Source of the DNA: Ferrovum sp. PN-J185
GTDB taxonomy: Bacteria > Pseudomonadota > Gammaproteobacteria > Burkholderiales > Ferrovaceae
Assembly: GCF_001581925.1 (NCBI RefSeq)
Contig: NZ_LQZA01000001.1
Location: forward strand, 434,001-498,000
Length of the DNA: 64,000 nt
Direction: 5' to 3'
In this document: positions 1 to 8,608 of the stretch, one piece after another
Position numbering within the stretch: position 1 is the stretch's first letter
Layout: each line of letters starts with the position of its first letter
Translations under genes and position numbers: made by a program
Notes under the pieces: model-generated
The model's input: the letters and a program-made list of their open reading frames with translations, nothing else
Database searches by the model: none
What the model was told of the DNA's origin: nothing

Positions 1-54
1 ACTAAAGGCTAATGTAACCAAGCCAATAACAAAAAGATTAGTGGATTTGATCAT
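1..54 (-). CDS. trbJ: Partial CDS, probable TrbJ N-terminus (conjugative transfer)
   Basis: Only the first 18 codons lie in the window. They begin with ATG complementary to 52-54 and encode a short basic start followed by a hydrophobic stretch (MIKSTNLFVIGLVTLAFS), which looks like a signal peptide. The start overlaps the 3' end of trbE by 17 bases, as usual for translationally coupled trb genes. In Tn4371-like elements the gene after trbE is trbJ, a secreted mating-pair protein, so the name rests on gene order only. The rest lies beyond the left edge. Confidence 0.5.
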   Translation of the reverse strand, partial: MIKSTNLFVIGLVTLAFS

Positions 55-2488
55 GGTAGTTTAACCAATGTTGAGCCGCTTCATTAAAATGATGCTCTTG
101 TAGCCAATGAAAAGGCCATAATTCGTGCCATTTTTCTTGTAGTTCGAGGATGTGTTCTCGACTTTTTTTATCAGCAACACTTAAAAAAGTAAGTTCTACC
201 TCAGATAACCCCAACTCAAATAAGCGTTTTCCTTTTGGCTGAATCATATAGTACTGTCTTTTCATAATAGCCTGGCTAATAATTAAGATTTGTCTATCAT
301 TTAAACCAATTTTTTCGTACAAAGGTTTTACAACTGGAGTATTGGCTTCACGGTTAGGTAATAAAATTTTTGTCGGACAAGATTCAAGAATTAATTCTAA
401 TAGTCCAGATTGATTTAAATCACTGATACTTTGTGTTGCAAATATAACAGCAACATTTCGTTTTCGAAGAGTTTTGAGCCATTCTCTAAAAGTGAGACGA
501 AAGCGTGGATGATCAAGGACTATCCATGCTTCATCGAGAATAAGTAAGGTAGGTCTACCATCAAAACGTCGTAGTAAGCGATGAAATAAATAGGTAAGAG
601 TGGGAAGTAGTATCGCGTCACCATATTGCATCAACGTATCCATCTCAAATACTTGGAAAGAATGATCAGAAAAATGATCTGTTTCACCATCAAAGAGTTC
701 TCCAGCTACTCCTTGCAGTGTATAAAAGCGCAATGCTTGACGTAAATCAGGATATTGAATCAAAGTCACAAAATGAGTAAGAGTTCGTTCAGAACTAGTT
801 GAGCTTCCGAGCTGTATTTCTTTTAAAACACGGTAAATTTCTTCACGATACTGCGCATTGACTGATACGCCTTGAAGCTCACACAGAAGCTCTATCCATT
901 CTTGTGCGAATGACAATTCACTTTGTTCATGTAAAAAAGCCAATGGGCAGAAACGATTAGTGTGTCCTCCTAGTTTCAGTTCATGATGTACCCCTCCTGT
1001 AGAGAGAACTAGAGTATGACTTGAGTAACCTTTATCAAAGACAAAAACTTGAGCGTACGGATAGCGAAATTGTTGCGCCATGATAAAGCATAATAAAGTG
1101 GACTTACCCGCTCCAGTGGGCCCAATAATCGCAGTATGACCAACATCTTCTGCATGTAAATTAAACCGAAAAGGTGTTGCTCCTGTAGTCACGGTGAGTG
1201 CTAATGGAGGGCTACCATGCGGATATAAAGGGTTAGGGTGTGTGTCAGATCCTGCCCAAATAGAGGTGAAAGGTAATAAATGACATAAATTAAGAGTATT
1301 AATTAAGGGGCGTCTCACATTCGCGAAATGGTTACCAGGCATTGAGCCTAGCCACGCTTCCATAGCGTTGATATTTTCAAGGCGAACACCAACCCCTTGC
1401 TGATGGATTAATTTTATGAGTAAGCGGGTTTGTTCAACTAAGAACTGTTCATTAGGATGGCTCAAGATGAGTACTGATGTATAGTAACCATAACGTACTA
1501 GACCACTATTCACCTCTGTAATTGCAGCGATAGCTTCTCTCGACATATCATCGGCATCATGGTTGATATGAGTCGCTTCTCCACCTGCTTGTTCTCTTAA
1601 TACATTCAGCGCACTTTTTCTTTTTTGGCTCCATCGTGCACGATAGCCATTTAAGGTTTTTAACGCGTTTTCTTGGCTAAGATAGATAAAACGTGAGCTC
1701 CAACGGTACGACAATTCCTGTCGTGACAAAAAGTCCATCATGCCTGGGTATGAAAAGGCAGGGTAACCCTCCAATGAAACTATGTGTGTAGGGATATTAT
1801 TAATTTTTGGCATGAATCCTGTAACAATATCTGTGAGACCAATAATACTATCTAAATAAAAAGGTATTTCCGGTAAAGTAATATGTTTTTTTTCTTGTTG
1901 TACACAGGTATTTAAAAAGTTAATGAGATGGCTAGATATGGCATTATTTATCTCATATTCTTGGAGACGAGTGAGTTGAAGAACAGAGCTTAAGCGATCT
2001 TCGATTTGTTTAATTTTGTCTGTAAATACATTCAGTTGATAAGTGGCTTCTCCTTCTTTTTCTTTCTCCATAAATAATAGACTGGCATGATGTGCGCCAC
2101 TAACAGGGGGATACCAAGTTAACGTTAATACACTATCATTAATAAATCGATTTGAAGATTCTTTGAATCCTTCTTGTCGTACAGCTTCAATTAACTCAGT
2201 AGTCGCATCAGGAAAAGATCCTGCGGGTAGGGTTAAGTCGGCTGGAATACGAAACACATCGCAGTGAATAATCCAGCCTTCGTCCAGCGCAAGAATCTGA
2301 TTTAAATGATTCGCCATCCAATTCATTTCATGTGCATTCGCAGAATCTAAGTCTGGTCCCTGATATCTCCAGGAAGCTAGATAGCCCCCTCCTTTTGTGA
2401 GTATTACGCCGGGTGCAACGAGCCCCGCCCAAGGTAGTAGGTCTACGGCACTCAGTGATTTATGGCGAAAAGAATTGAGTGACCACAT
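38..2488 (-). CDS. trbE: TrbE, VirB4-family conjugative transfer ATPase
   Basis: Large cytoplasmic or membrane-associated ATPase that powers pilus assembly and substrate transfer in P-type (Trb) type IV secretion systems. About 816 residues, normal for TrbE/VirB4. The Walker A motif GPTGAGKS is near residue 457 and a Walker B LLILDEAW lies in the C-terminal half; the N-terminal half is the CagE/TrbE/VirB domain. An upstream TTG at 2500 is possible, but ATG at 2488, three bases after the trbD stop, fits better. It is coupled to trbD upstream and overlaps the following trbJ start. No frameshift or missing motif is seen. Confidence 0.93.
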   Translation of the reverse strand: MWSLNSFRHKSLSAVDLLPWAGLVAPGVILTKGGGYLASWRYQGPDLDSANAHEMNWMANHLNQILALDEGWIIHCDVFRIPADLTLPAGSFPDATTELIEAVRQEGFKESSNRFINDSVLTLTWYPPVSGAHHASLLFMEKEKEGEATYQLNVFTDKIKQIEDRLSSVLQLTRLQEYEINNAISSHLINFLNTCVQQEKKHITLPEIPFYLDSIIGLTDIVTGFMPKINNIPTHIVSLEGYPAFSYPGMMDFLSRQELSYRWSSRFIYLSQENALKTLNGYRARWSQKRKSALNVLREQAGGEATHINHDADDMSREAIAAITEVNSGLVRYGYYTSVLILSHPNEQFLVEQTRLLIKLIHQQGVGVRLENINAMEAWLGSMPGNHFANVRRPLINTLNLCHLLPFTSIWAGSDTHPNPLYPHGSPPLALTVTTGATPFRFNLHAEDVGHTAIIGPTGAGKSTLLCFIMAQQFRYPYAQVFVFDKGYSSHTLVLSTGGVHHELKLGGHTNRFCPLAFLHEQSELSFAQEWIELLCELQGVSVNAQYREEIYRVLKEIQLGSSTSSERTLTHFVTLIQYPDLRQALRFYTLQGVAGELFDGETDHFSDHSFQVFEMDTLMQYGDAILLPTLTYLFHRLLRRFDGRPTLLILDEAWIVLDHPRFRLTFREWLKTLRKRNVAVIFATQSISDLNQSGLLELILESCPTKILLPNREANTPVVKPLYEKIGLNDRQILIISQAIMKRQYYMIQPKGKRLFELGLSEVELTFLSVADKKSREHILELQEKWHELWPFHWLQEHHFNEAAQHWLNYHDQIH

Positions 2489-2490
2489 AG

Positions 2491-2802
2491 TTATAACCAA
2501 TTGACATATCTAGCAAAAGGGCTTGTTTGCGCAAGATACATTTTTTGGAAGCGAAGATGACGCAAAGTTATCCGGCTAAGTAGTGGATCATAACGTGCTG
2601 CTTCTGCGATAAGAATTTGTCCTATTATCCATAGGAAAATTCCTAATAAAGCAGACCAAAGATGAGGTAATGAAAAAATAAAAATACCGCACACTATTAC
2701 TAATATAAGAGAAAGGTGACGTTCGCCTCCCATTAAAAGTAGTGGGCGATTCAGTGCTCGATACAGTGGAATACTTTGATATAAGGGATCTATGGGACTC
2801 AT
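2491..2802 (-). CDS. trbD: TrbD, VirB3-like membrane protein
   Basis: Short inner-membrane protein of 103 residues with a hydrophobic hairpin at about residues 28-65, followed by a basic C-terminal tail. This is the usual layout of VirB3/TrbD, which works together with the VirB4/TrbE ATPase in type IV secretion. Its ATG overlaps the trbC stop in an ATGA arrangement, and its stop is two bases before the trbE ATG. Both point to one polycistronic trbBCDE transcript. Identification rests on length, topology and position between trbC and trbE. Confidence 0.85.
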   Translation of the reverse strand: MSPIDPLYQSIPLYRALNRPLLLMGGERHLSLILVIVCGIFIFSLPHLWSALLGIFLWIIGQILIAEAARYDPLLSRITLRHLRFQKMYLAQTSPFARYVNWL

Positions 2803-3119
2803 GATACTAATGCTCCTGTAAGCCCTAAAACCATTAAAAAATTGTTTCCTAAAACAATCATTGTCACACCCAATACAACAAACAATGCACGTTTGGCAAT
2901 ACCACCTAATTCTTCCCCAAATACCAATGCGGCCCCAGTTGCTAGGAAAGCAATGACGCTGATACCCGTTGCCACAGGACCGGTTAAATCATCTTGTAAG
3001 GTTTTAATTGGCGTGTCCCATGGTAGACCACCCATGGTGGTAGCATGGCTATATAATGATGTTAAAAGTAGGCTACAAAGTAGATTGAGGCGTAACAGAT
3101 ATTTGCTTATGGTTTTCAT
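2799..3119 (-). CDS. trbC: TrbC, VirB2-like major pilin precursor
   Basis: Prepilin of about 106 residues. It has a long N-terminal signal sequence ending near SHA, a short hydrophilic segment, and then two hydrophobic helices separated by a short loop (about residues 45-100), as in VirB2/TrbC pilins. The start at 3119 is chosen because GGAG stands six bases upstream; a longer start at 3143 has no such site. The reading frame starts inside the 3' end of trbB (about 47 bp overlap). TraF, encoded two genes upstream, is the peptidase that matures and cyclises TrbC in IncP systems, so the two are probable partners. Confidence 0.85.
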   Translation of the reverse strand: MKTISKYLLRLNLLCSLLLTSLYSHATTMGGLPWDTPIKTLQDDLTGPVATGISVIAFLATGAALVFGEELGGIAKRALFVVLGVTMIVLGNNFLMVLGLTGALVS

Positions 3120-4119
3120 GGTCGACTCCGGAAAATAAATCAAGATTAATCCGTTGACCTTGAAAAAAATCAGCTTCTTTTAATAAATAATTGTGCCCAT
3201 CATACCCCATACATTGCACTATCTCACTCACGCCACGACCTGATGCTGTTTTTTTTATAACAATAATCAGATTCACTGTATGGCCAATTAATTGTCTATT
3301 TAGTGGTACACCACTTTCTTCAATAAGTTGTTCTAATCGTAATAATGCGCCTTGAGCATCATTGGCATGAAGTGTAGATATTCCCCCAGGGTGACCTGTG
3401 TTCCATGCTTTCAATAAAGTCAGTGCTTCACTTCCTCGCACCTCTCCAACGATAATTCTATCTGGCCTAAGTCGTAATGTTGCTTTTAATAAACGAGTGA
3501 GATTGATGAACTCACTTGTTACTAAGGATAACGAATTATGTGTATTGAGTGCGATTTCTGGTGTGTCTTCTAAAAGTATGAGTCGCTCTTGTGGAAAACG
3601 CTGTTGTATCTCATGAAGCATGGCATAAACAAAGGTTGTTTTTCCGCTACCTGTCCCTCCTGCAACTAAAATATTCTGATGTGAAGATAATGCATGAATA
3701 ATTTGATCATATTGAGTAAACGTGAAGATGCCCTGATTAATGTAATCAATTAAACATATGGGACGAGAGATTGGTTTTCTAATAGAGAAAATAGGTTGGC
3801 TTGAAATGGGTTGAATAATTCCTTCAAAGCGCTCTTTATTAAAGGGAAGTTCGCATTCTAAGATAGGTGTTGATATATCAAGTTGTGTGTTTTTTAAGCT
3901 TGCTAATGTATCCATTGCAAGTCTTACTTGTATTGCATTAAGGGTGCCTTTTTTTATTAATCCTTTGACATAATGATCAATCCATAAATAACCATCTGTG
4001 TTATAAAGAATTTCGTTTATATCTGGATCCTTTAGATAGCTTAGTATTTCCTCCCCTAGATGTCTTTTTAAGGCATCAATTTGTCTTATATAAAATTCGT
4101 TTTGACTGTTTTCAGACAT
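3073..4119 (-). CDS. trbB: TrbB, VirB11-family secretion ATPase
   Basis: Hexameric traffic ATPase of the Trb conjugation apparatus, 348 residues. Walker A GGTGSGKT is at about residues 154-161. The Asp box is LILLEDTPE, and the GEVRGSEAL/STLHAND segments are typical of VirB11/PulE-type ATPases. It acts at the inner membrane with TrbE and TraG. Its stop overlaps trbC, and its start is only three bases from the traF stop, so it is transcribed with traF. Full length, with all motifs intact, which argues that the module is or recently was functional. Confidence 0.95.
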   Translation of the reverse strand: MSENSQNEFYIRQIDALKRHLGEEILSYLKDPDINEILYNTDGYLWIDHYVKGLIKKGTLNAIQVRLAMDTLASLKNTQLDISTPILECELPFNKERFEGIIQPISSQPIFSIRKPISRPICLIDYINQGIFTFTQYDQIIHALSSHQNILVAGGTGSGKTTFVYAMLHEIQQRFPQERLILLEDTPEIALNTHNSLSLVTSEFINLTRLLKATLRLRPDRIIVGEVRGSEALTLLKAWNTGHPGGISTLHANDAQGALLRLEQLIEESGVPLNRQLIGHTVNLIIVIKKTASGRGVSEIVQCMGYDGHNYLLKEADFFQGQRINLDLFSGVDHENHKQISVTPQSTL

Positions 4120-4122
4120 GTA

Positions 4123-4614
4123 TTATTGATGACGATGATAGAGAATGACTGGGTATGTTATTGCGATAATATCAGTATCATTGACTGGGCCAAAATATCG
4201 GGAGTCATTTGAAAAATAAGGGTTATTACTACCATATACCCAATAGTAATGAATAGGTAAAGTAACCATGGTTTGTGTTGTATAGATACTTTTTTGACTG
4301 CTTAGAATTTGGCTATGTGCTAATAGCTTTTGGTTAATTTCAACCCCCTGATTATTGATAATAATCTTATCTCCTGGGATACCAACAACTGTTTTTATTA
4401 GAAAAGGATAACAACGAGCAGTTTTGTTTTTTTTTATAATATTGTGACATAGTGCTACATGATCACCCCTTTTAACAGAGTGATAAATTGAGGTTAAGCG
4501 CCAAATCCCTATTGGCTCTGAATTAGAATAATTAAATCGATAGTTTGAAATAATAAGTATGGCTGCGCCTATGGTAAGAATTAGGATGACGTATGGCCAG
4601 TTACTTTTTCTCAT
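4123..4614 (-). CDS. traF: TraF, conjugative transfer signal peptidase
   Basis: S26-family peptidase of 163 residues with one N-terminal membrane helix (about residues 7-23). The probable catalytic serine is Ser32 in NSEPIG and the probable general base is Lys74 in IKTVVGIPGD. In IncP plasmids TraF trims and cyclises the TrbC pilin. Here it sits between traG and trbB, a placement seen in Tn4371-like and agrobacterial conjugative elements. A general leader peptidase is less likely because of the small size and the location. Confidence 0.9.
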   Translation of the reverse strand: MRKSNWPYVILILTIGAAILIISNYRFNYSNSEPIGIWRLTSIYHSVKRGDHVALCHNIIKKNKTARCYPFLIKTVVGIPGDKIIINNQGVEINQKLLAHSQILSSQKSIYTTQTMVTLPIHYYWVYGSNNPYFSNDSRYFGPVNDTDIIAITYPVILYHRHQ

Positions 4615-4631
4615 AAATAAGGATGGTATAT

Positions 4632-6299
4632 TTATCGTGATAGTTGAACAGGTGGTAATAGTTTAGTAGCGAATAATCGTTCTTTATAAAATTGTATTTT
4701 TTTTGCATAAATGGGAGCGTAGCCGGTGACTAAAATTAAGGCTCGGTTAGGTGGGAGCCTCATGGCTTCATCTGCTGTGAGTAGAGGTCTTCCAATAAAA
4801 TGGGTGCTTTTGGACGTATTATTTAGCATTAAAGCAAAACGAGATCCTGAAAATTGTTGTTGTGGTTGTCCTAACGTAGCGTTACCTAGCATTTTTGATA
4901 ATAATTCTGCTGTTTCAATTTTATTTGGGGCATAAGCCACACGAATATGACAGTTACTGATAATCGACTCGTCTCTACCGTAAGCTGCATGAAGCTGGCT
5001 AATATCTTGAATAATTAATAATGCTTTTAGGCCATATCCCGCTATAAATGCTAATGATTCTTGAAAAATATCGAGTTTTCCTAAACTTGGAAACTCATCA
5101 AGAAGTAGTAACAAGCGATGGGGGTACTGACTTCTACCCAAACCAGTTTCATCAAAATGCATTTTTTCTGTGAGTCTTCTTACCACTTGGTTAATAATTA
5201 AACGAATTAACGGTTTAAGTCGATCTTTGTCTGACGGAGGTACAACCAGATAGAGGGTAGTAGGATTTTCCATTAAGCTCTCTATAGTAAAGTCTGATGT
5301 TCTAACATTGTTAGCAACCACTTCATCCTTATAAAGGGAAAGAAAAGAAAGTGCGGTGGATAATACTCCTGATGCCTCGTTTGCTGCTTTATTTAAAAAA
5401 CTTTGCGCGGATTGAGCGACCAAAGGATGCGGACTATGGCCTAAGTGATTGGTATGCTGAATATCCTTCATGATTTGCTCAATACTTTTACCTGGTGTAG
5501 ATAGTAACGATTGAACTCGATTAAGTGATTTGTCAGTCTCTGCATAGAGTACATGTAAGATAACGCCAACCAATAGATCAAAGCCTGTTTTTGCCCAGTG
5601 GTCGTTAAGTCCACGGCCATCTGGATCTACAATCATGGTGGCAATATTTTGCACATCCCGGGTTTCAAACTCACTACCTAAGCGAATTTCATTAAGTGGG
5701 TTAAAGCGATGCGAATCTTGAGAGGTTGGATCAAATTTTATAATACGTTGTTTAAGTATGTTTTGACGATACCCACTTGTATGGTAATAATTCTCTCCTT
5801 TTATGTCATGAACCAGTACTGAATCGTGCCATCCTAATAGAGTCGGAATAACAATGCCGACCCCTTTGCCACTTCGTGTGGGAGCAAAAACTAAAATATG
5901 CTCACTATCGTGATGTCGTAAATAATAGTGTTGTCTTTTTTTTTGAAATACTCCCAAATATACGCCACCCTTTTTTGAGGATAGTAATCCTGTTGCTTTG
6001 ACTTGTTTTTCGTCCGCCCATTGGGCGGAACCATGATAAGTATGTTGGTTTTGTGCGAGGAACGCTTTGCGTTGAGCGGAATAAATAATACCGAGTGTGC
6101 TTGAAGTAATAATGAGTTGTATTAAATCGTGCCAAGAGATAGTTAAGATAAACTGTTTAATATGAATGTTAATGGTTGGTAAACGATGAGATAGCAATAA
6201 TCCAGAGCCATACCAAATTAATACACCAATTATAATAAGCGATATAAATCTTGGTTTTTCTACAGTTAAAGAAGATAAGATTTGCTTATCAGTTGTCAT
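4632..6299 (-). CDS. traG: TraG, VirD4-family type IV coupling protein
   Basis: Coupling ATPase that brings the relaxase-DNA complex to the transfer channel; 555 residues, slightly shorter than RP4 TraG. Two N-terminal membrane helices lie at about residues 17-37 and 57-75. The Walker A motif PTRSGKG is near residue 140 and the Walker B LLLLLDEFPSLG is near residue 395. It is first in the traG-traF-trbB-C-D-E run, 17 bases before traF. No relaxase gene is visible next to it, although the coupling protein needs one. Confidence 0.94.
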   Translation of the reverse strand: MTTDKQILSSLTVEKPRFISLIIIGVLIWYGSGLLLSHRLPTINIHIKQFILTISWHDLIQLIITSSTLGIIYSAQRKAFLAQNQHTYHGSAQWADEKQVKATGLLSSKKGGVYLGVFQKKRQHYYLRHHDSEHILVFAPTRSGKGVGIVIPTLLGWHDSVLVHDIKGENYYHTSGYRQNILKQRIIKFDPTSQDSHRFNPLNEIRLGSEFETRDVQNIATMIVDPDGRGLNDHWAKTGFDLLVGVILHVLYAETDKSLNRVQSLLSTPGKSIEQIMKDIQHTNHLGHSPHPLVAQSAQSFLNKAANEASGVLSTALSFLSLYKDEVVANNVRTSDFTIESLMENPTTLYLVVPPSDKDRLKPLIRLIINQVVRRLTEKMHFDETGLGRSQYPHRLLLLLDEFPSLGKLDIFQESLAFIAGYGLKALLIIQDISQLHAAYGRDESIISNCHIRVAYAPNKIETAELLSKMLGNATLGQPQQQFSGSRFALMLNNTSKSTHFIGRPLLTADEAMRLPPNRALILVTGYAPIYAKKIQFYKERLFATKLLPPVQLSR

Positions 6300-6341
6300 A
6301 GTGATGTTAATTTGTACCTTATTTAATTAGTGATGAATAAA

Positions 6342-7280
6342 TTATTTTTCTTCAAGTATTGTTTGAATTTGGTGTTGTTGACTTAAAAACTTAGCTGCTT
6401 CGCTTCCTTGTGAGATAGCTAAACTTATATATTGAGGATCGTTGTGTAATAGGTTTATCCAGTGCGCTGTGTAGGCTAGATGTTGTTCATCTGTTTGGTC
6501 GGGATGATCAGCCTGGTAGTGTAAACCCAATTCTCTACATAAAAGATAAGCACCAATTTCTGCAGTAATCTCTTCAATACAATAAGCGTTACTTCCAAAT
6601 TTACCAGACTGATTGCGTGCTAAACGATGCTCGTTACCTGATGCATGAGCTAATTCATGTGCAAAAGTACTATTTCGAGCATAGGCATTTCTAAATTGAT
6701 GAGGTAGGGGTAGCTTGATAATGTCTAGATGAGGTGAATAGTAAGCCGTATCTGATGCGGTTTCTATTACTTTAATACCTAATTGATAGGCGATTTTTTC
6801 TAATATCCTGGGATGATGTGGAATTTGCGTATCTGACGAAATATATTTCAAACAAGAGATACCAATAATCTGTTGAGCATTAAACACATAAGCTGTTCTG
6901 AATTGGGTAACTTTTTCTATAGTGTTATGGCTCGATTCTTCATTGGTATCATTTCTGACGTCAGATTTTTTTACGTGAGTTACGGGTAGTAGAATTGCTG
7001 TTCCCTGTTCACCTGCTTTAATTTTCCAACCCATTTGTTGTGCTTGATGAAACCCCATCCAGCGCGGATCTTCAAACCCAAAAATATCGGCACTTAGGGA
7101 TAAATGTAGTGCGTTAAATCCTCGGTAAGGTTGTCCGGTGATTGGATTGTGTGGTTTTGAATTCTCAGTACCAAATTGTGGACACCATGGTTTTTGCCAT
7201 GGGGGTAATTTATTTTCATTCAGAAGTGTAGTGAGGCTCTTGATAAAGTTATTGAGAATCTCTTTAGTGGACGTGACCAT
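6342..7280 (-). CDS. ArdC-like antirestriction protein with zincin-like domain
   Basis: 312 residues. The N-terminal half is an ArdC-type single-stranded DNA-binding domain (DUF1738: PWQKPW near 28-33, then PYRGFNALHL near 51-60). The C-terminal half is a zincin-like metallopeptidase domain with HELAH at 208-212. Relatives on conjugative plasmids protect incoming DNA from host restriction. It is the outermost gene of the element on this side, 42 bases upstream of traG, in keeping with early expression during transfer. The start ATG at 7280 has only a weak ribosome-binding site. Confidence 0.85.
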   Translation of the reverse strand: MVTSTKEILNNFIKSLTTLLNENKLPPWQKPWCPQFGTENSKPHNPITGQPYRGFNALHLSLSADIFGFEDPRWMGFHQAQQMGWKIKAGEQGTAILLPVTHVKKSDVRNDTNEESSHNTIEKVTQFRTAYVFNAQQIIGISCLKYISSDTQIPHHPRILEKIAYQLGIKVIETASDTAYYSPHLDIIKLPLPHQFRNAYARNSTFAHELAHASGNEHRLARNQSGKFGSNAYCIEEITAEIGAYLLCRELGLHYQADHPDQTDEQHLAYTAHWINLLHNDPQYISLAISQGSEAAKFLSQQHQIQTILEEK

Positions 7281-7525
7281 AAGGATACCTGTAAGTGGTG
7301 ATCCTAATCGGTATGTTATGAAATAAAAATACTAGGTTTAATTAAAGGCATTTGAATTTAATATATCTCGTTAAAATTAAATAAACAATTGAAATATATA
7401 AATAAATTAATATATAAGTATAACTTATAATTGTGAATAAGGGGCTCTAACTCACTTCTTATAATAACCATGGTTTTTCTTAAGTAAGATATAAATCAAC
7501 ACAATTTAATACTTATAGGTGAATT
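7281..7525. other. AT-rich junction between conjugative element and chromosome
   Basis: This 245-bp stretch is very AT-rich and separates the divergent ardC-like gene and serC. It must contain both promoters; a TATAAT at 7460-7465 is the best -10 candidate for serC, but no convincing -35 precedes it. A GGTG lies just upstream of the serC ATG. The end of the integrated element should be in or near this stretch, but no tRNA gene or clear attachment repeat was recognised. Confidence 0.4.
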
Positions 7526-8608
7526 ATGGCGGTGTATAACTTCAGTGCAGGCCCTGCAGTACTTCCAGCAGAGGTAATAAAACAAGCTCAAGTTGAACTA
7601 AACAATTGGCGTAATAGCGGCATGTCTGTGATGGAAATGTCACACCGTGGTCCAGAATTTATGTCTATACATGAACAAGCCAAACAAGACTTGGTGGATT
7701 TATTGGCTATTCCATCTAACTATAAAGTGTTATTTCTACAAGGAGGGGCTAGCCAACAATTTTCTATGGTACCCCTTAATTTGGCTGTAGAGAACAACCA
7801 AGTTGATTATTTACATACAGGTGAGTGGTCTAAAAAAGCTATTGCCGAAGCTAAAAAAACCACACAAGTTAATATTGTGGCAAATGCTGAGGATAAAAAT
7901 TTCAGTTATGTGCCTGATTTTAGTACCTGGAAGCTCAATCCCAATGCAGCTTATTTACATATCACACCAAATGAAACGATTGGTGGAGTAGAGTTTTATG
8001 ATTTACCCGATACGCATCAAGTCCCTGTTGTAGCGGACATGTCTTCAACTATCTTATCTCGACCAATAGATGTTAGCCGTTATGGCATTATCTATGCAGG
8101 GGCGCAAAAAAATATGGGTATTGCAGGTTTAACCACTGTGATTATTCGTGAAGATCTTATTGGTCACGCCAAAGTGGGTACTCCAGCTATGTTGGATTAT
8201 AAAATTCATGTTGATAACGACTCCATGTATAACACTCCTCCCGCTTTTTCAATTTATATGGCTGGTTTGGTTTTTAAGTGGTTGAAAGCCAATGGTGGGT
8301 TGGAAGCCATGGCGAAAACAAATCAGCATAAAGCGCAGTTGGTTTATGACGCTATCGATAACAGTAATCAATTTTATCGCTCTCCTGTGGCAATTTCGAA
8401 TCGTTCCTGGATGAATATTCCTTTTACTCTTAAAGATGAAGCACTTGATAAACCTTTCTTAAAGCAAGCCGAAGAGAGAGGCTTACTTCAGTTGAAGGGA
8501 CATAGATCTGTTGGTGGAATGCGTGCTTCCATTTATAACGCTATGCCAGTTGATGGTGTAGTTGCTTTAACACAATTTATGAAGGAGTTTCAAAAACAAC
8601 ATGGCTAA
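7526..8608 (+). CDS. serC: Phosphoserine aminotransferase
   Basis: PLP-dependent class V aminotransferase of 360 residues that converts 3-phosphohydroxypyruvate and glutamate to phosphoserine; the family also acts in pyridoxal phosphate synthesis. The N-terminus NFSAGPAVLP is diagnostic. The Schiff-base lysine is Lys195 in YAGAQKNMG, and the C-terminal GHRSVGGMRASIYNA phosphate-binding segment is present. The last eight bases overlap the serA start, so the two are co-translated. Length and motifs are normal. Confidence 0.97.
   Translation: MAVYNFSAGPAVLPAEVIKQAQVELNNWRNSGMSVMEMSHRGPEFMSIHEQAKQDLVDLLAIPSNYKVLFLQGGASQQFSMVPLNLAVENNQVDYLHTGEWSKKAIAEAKKTTQVNIVANAEDKNFSYVPDFSTWKLNPNAAYLHITPNETIGGVEFYDLPDTHQVPVVADMSSTILSRPIDVSRYGIIYAGAQKNMGIAGLTTVIIREDLIGHAKVGTPAMLDYKIHVDNDSMYNTPPAFSIYMAGLVFKWLKANGGLEAMAKTNQHKAQLVYDAIDNSNQFYRSPVAISNRSWMNIPFTLKDEALDKPFLKQAEERGLLQLKGHRSVGGMRASIYNAMPVDGVVALTQFMKEFQKQHG

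Noticed and set aside
7281-7525. Attachment site of the conjugative element
   Set aside because: No tRNA or convincing repeat could be identified by eye in this AT-rich stretch; the other end is outside the window, so no pair can be compared.
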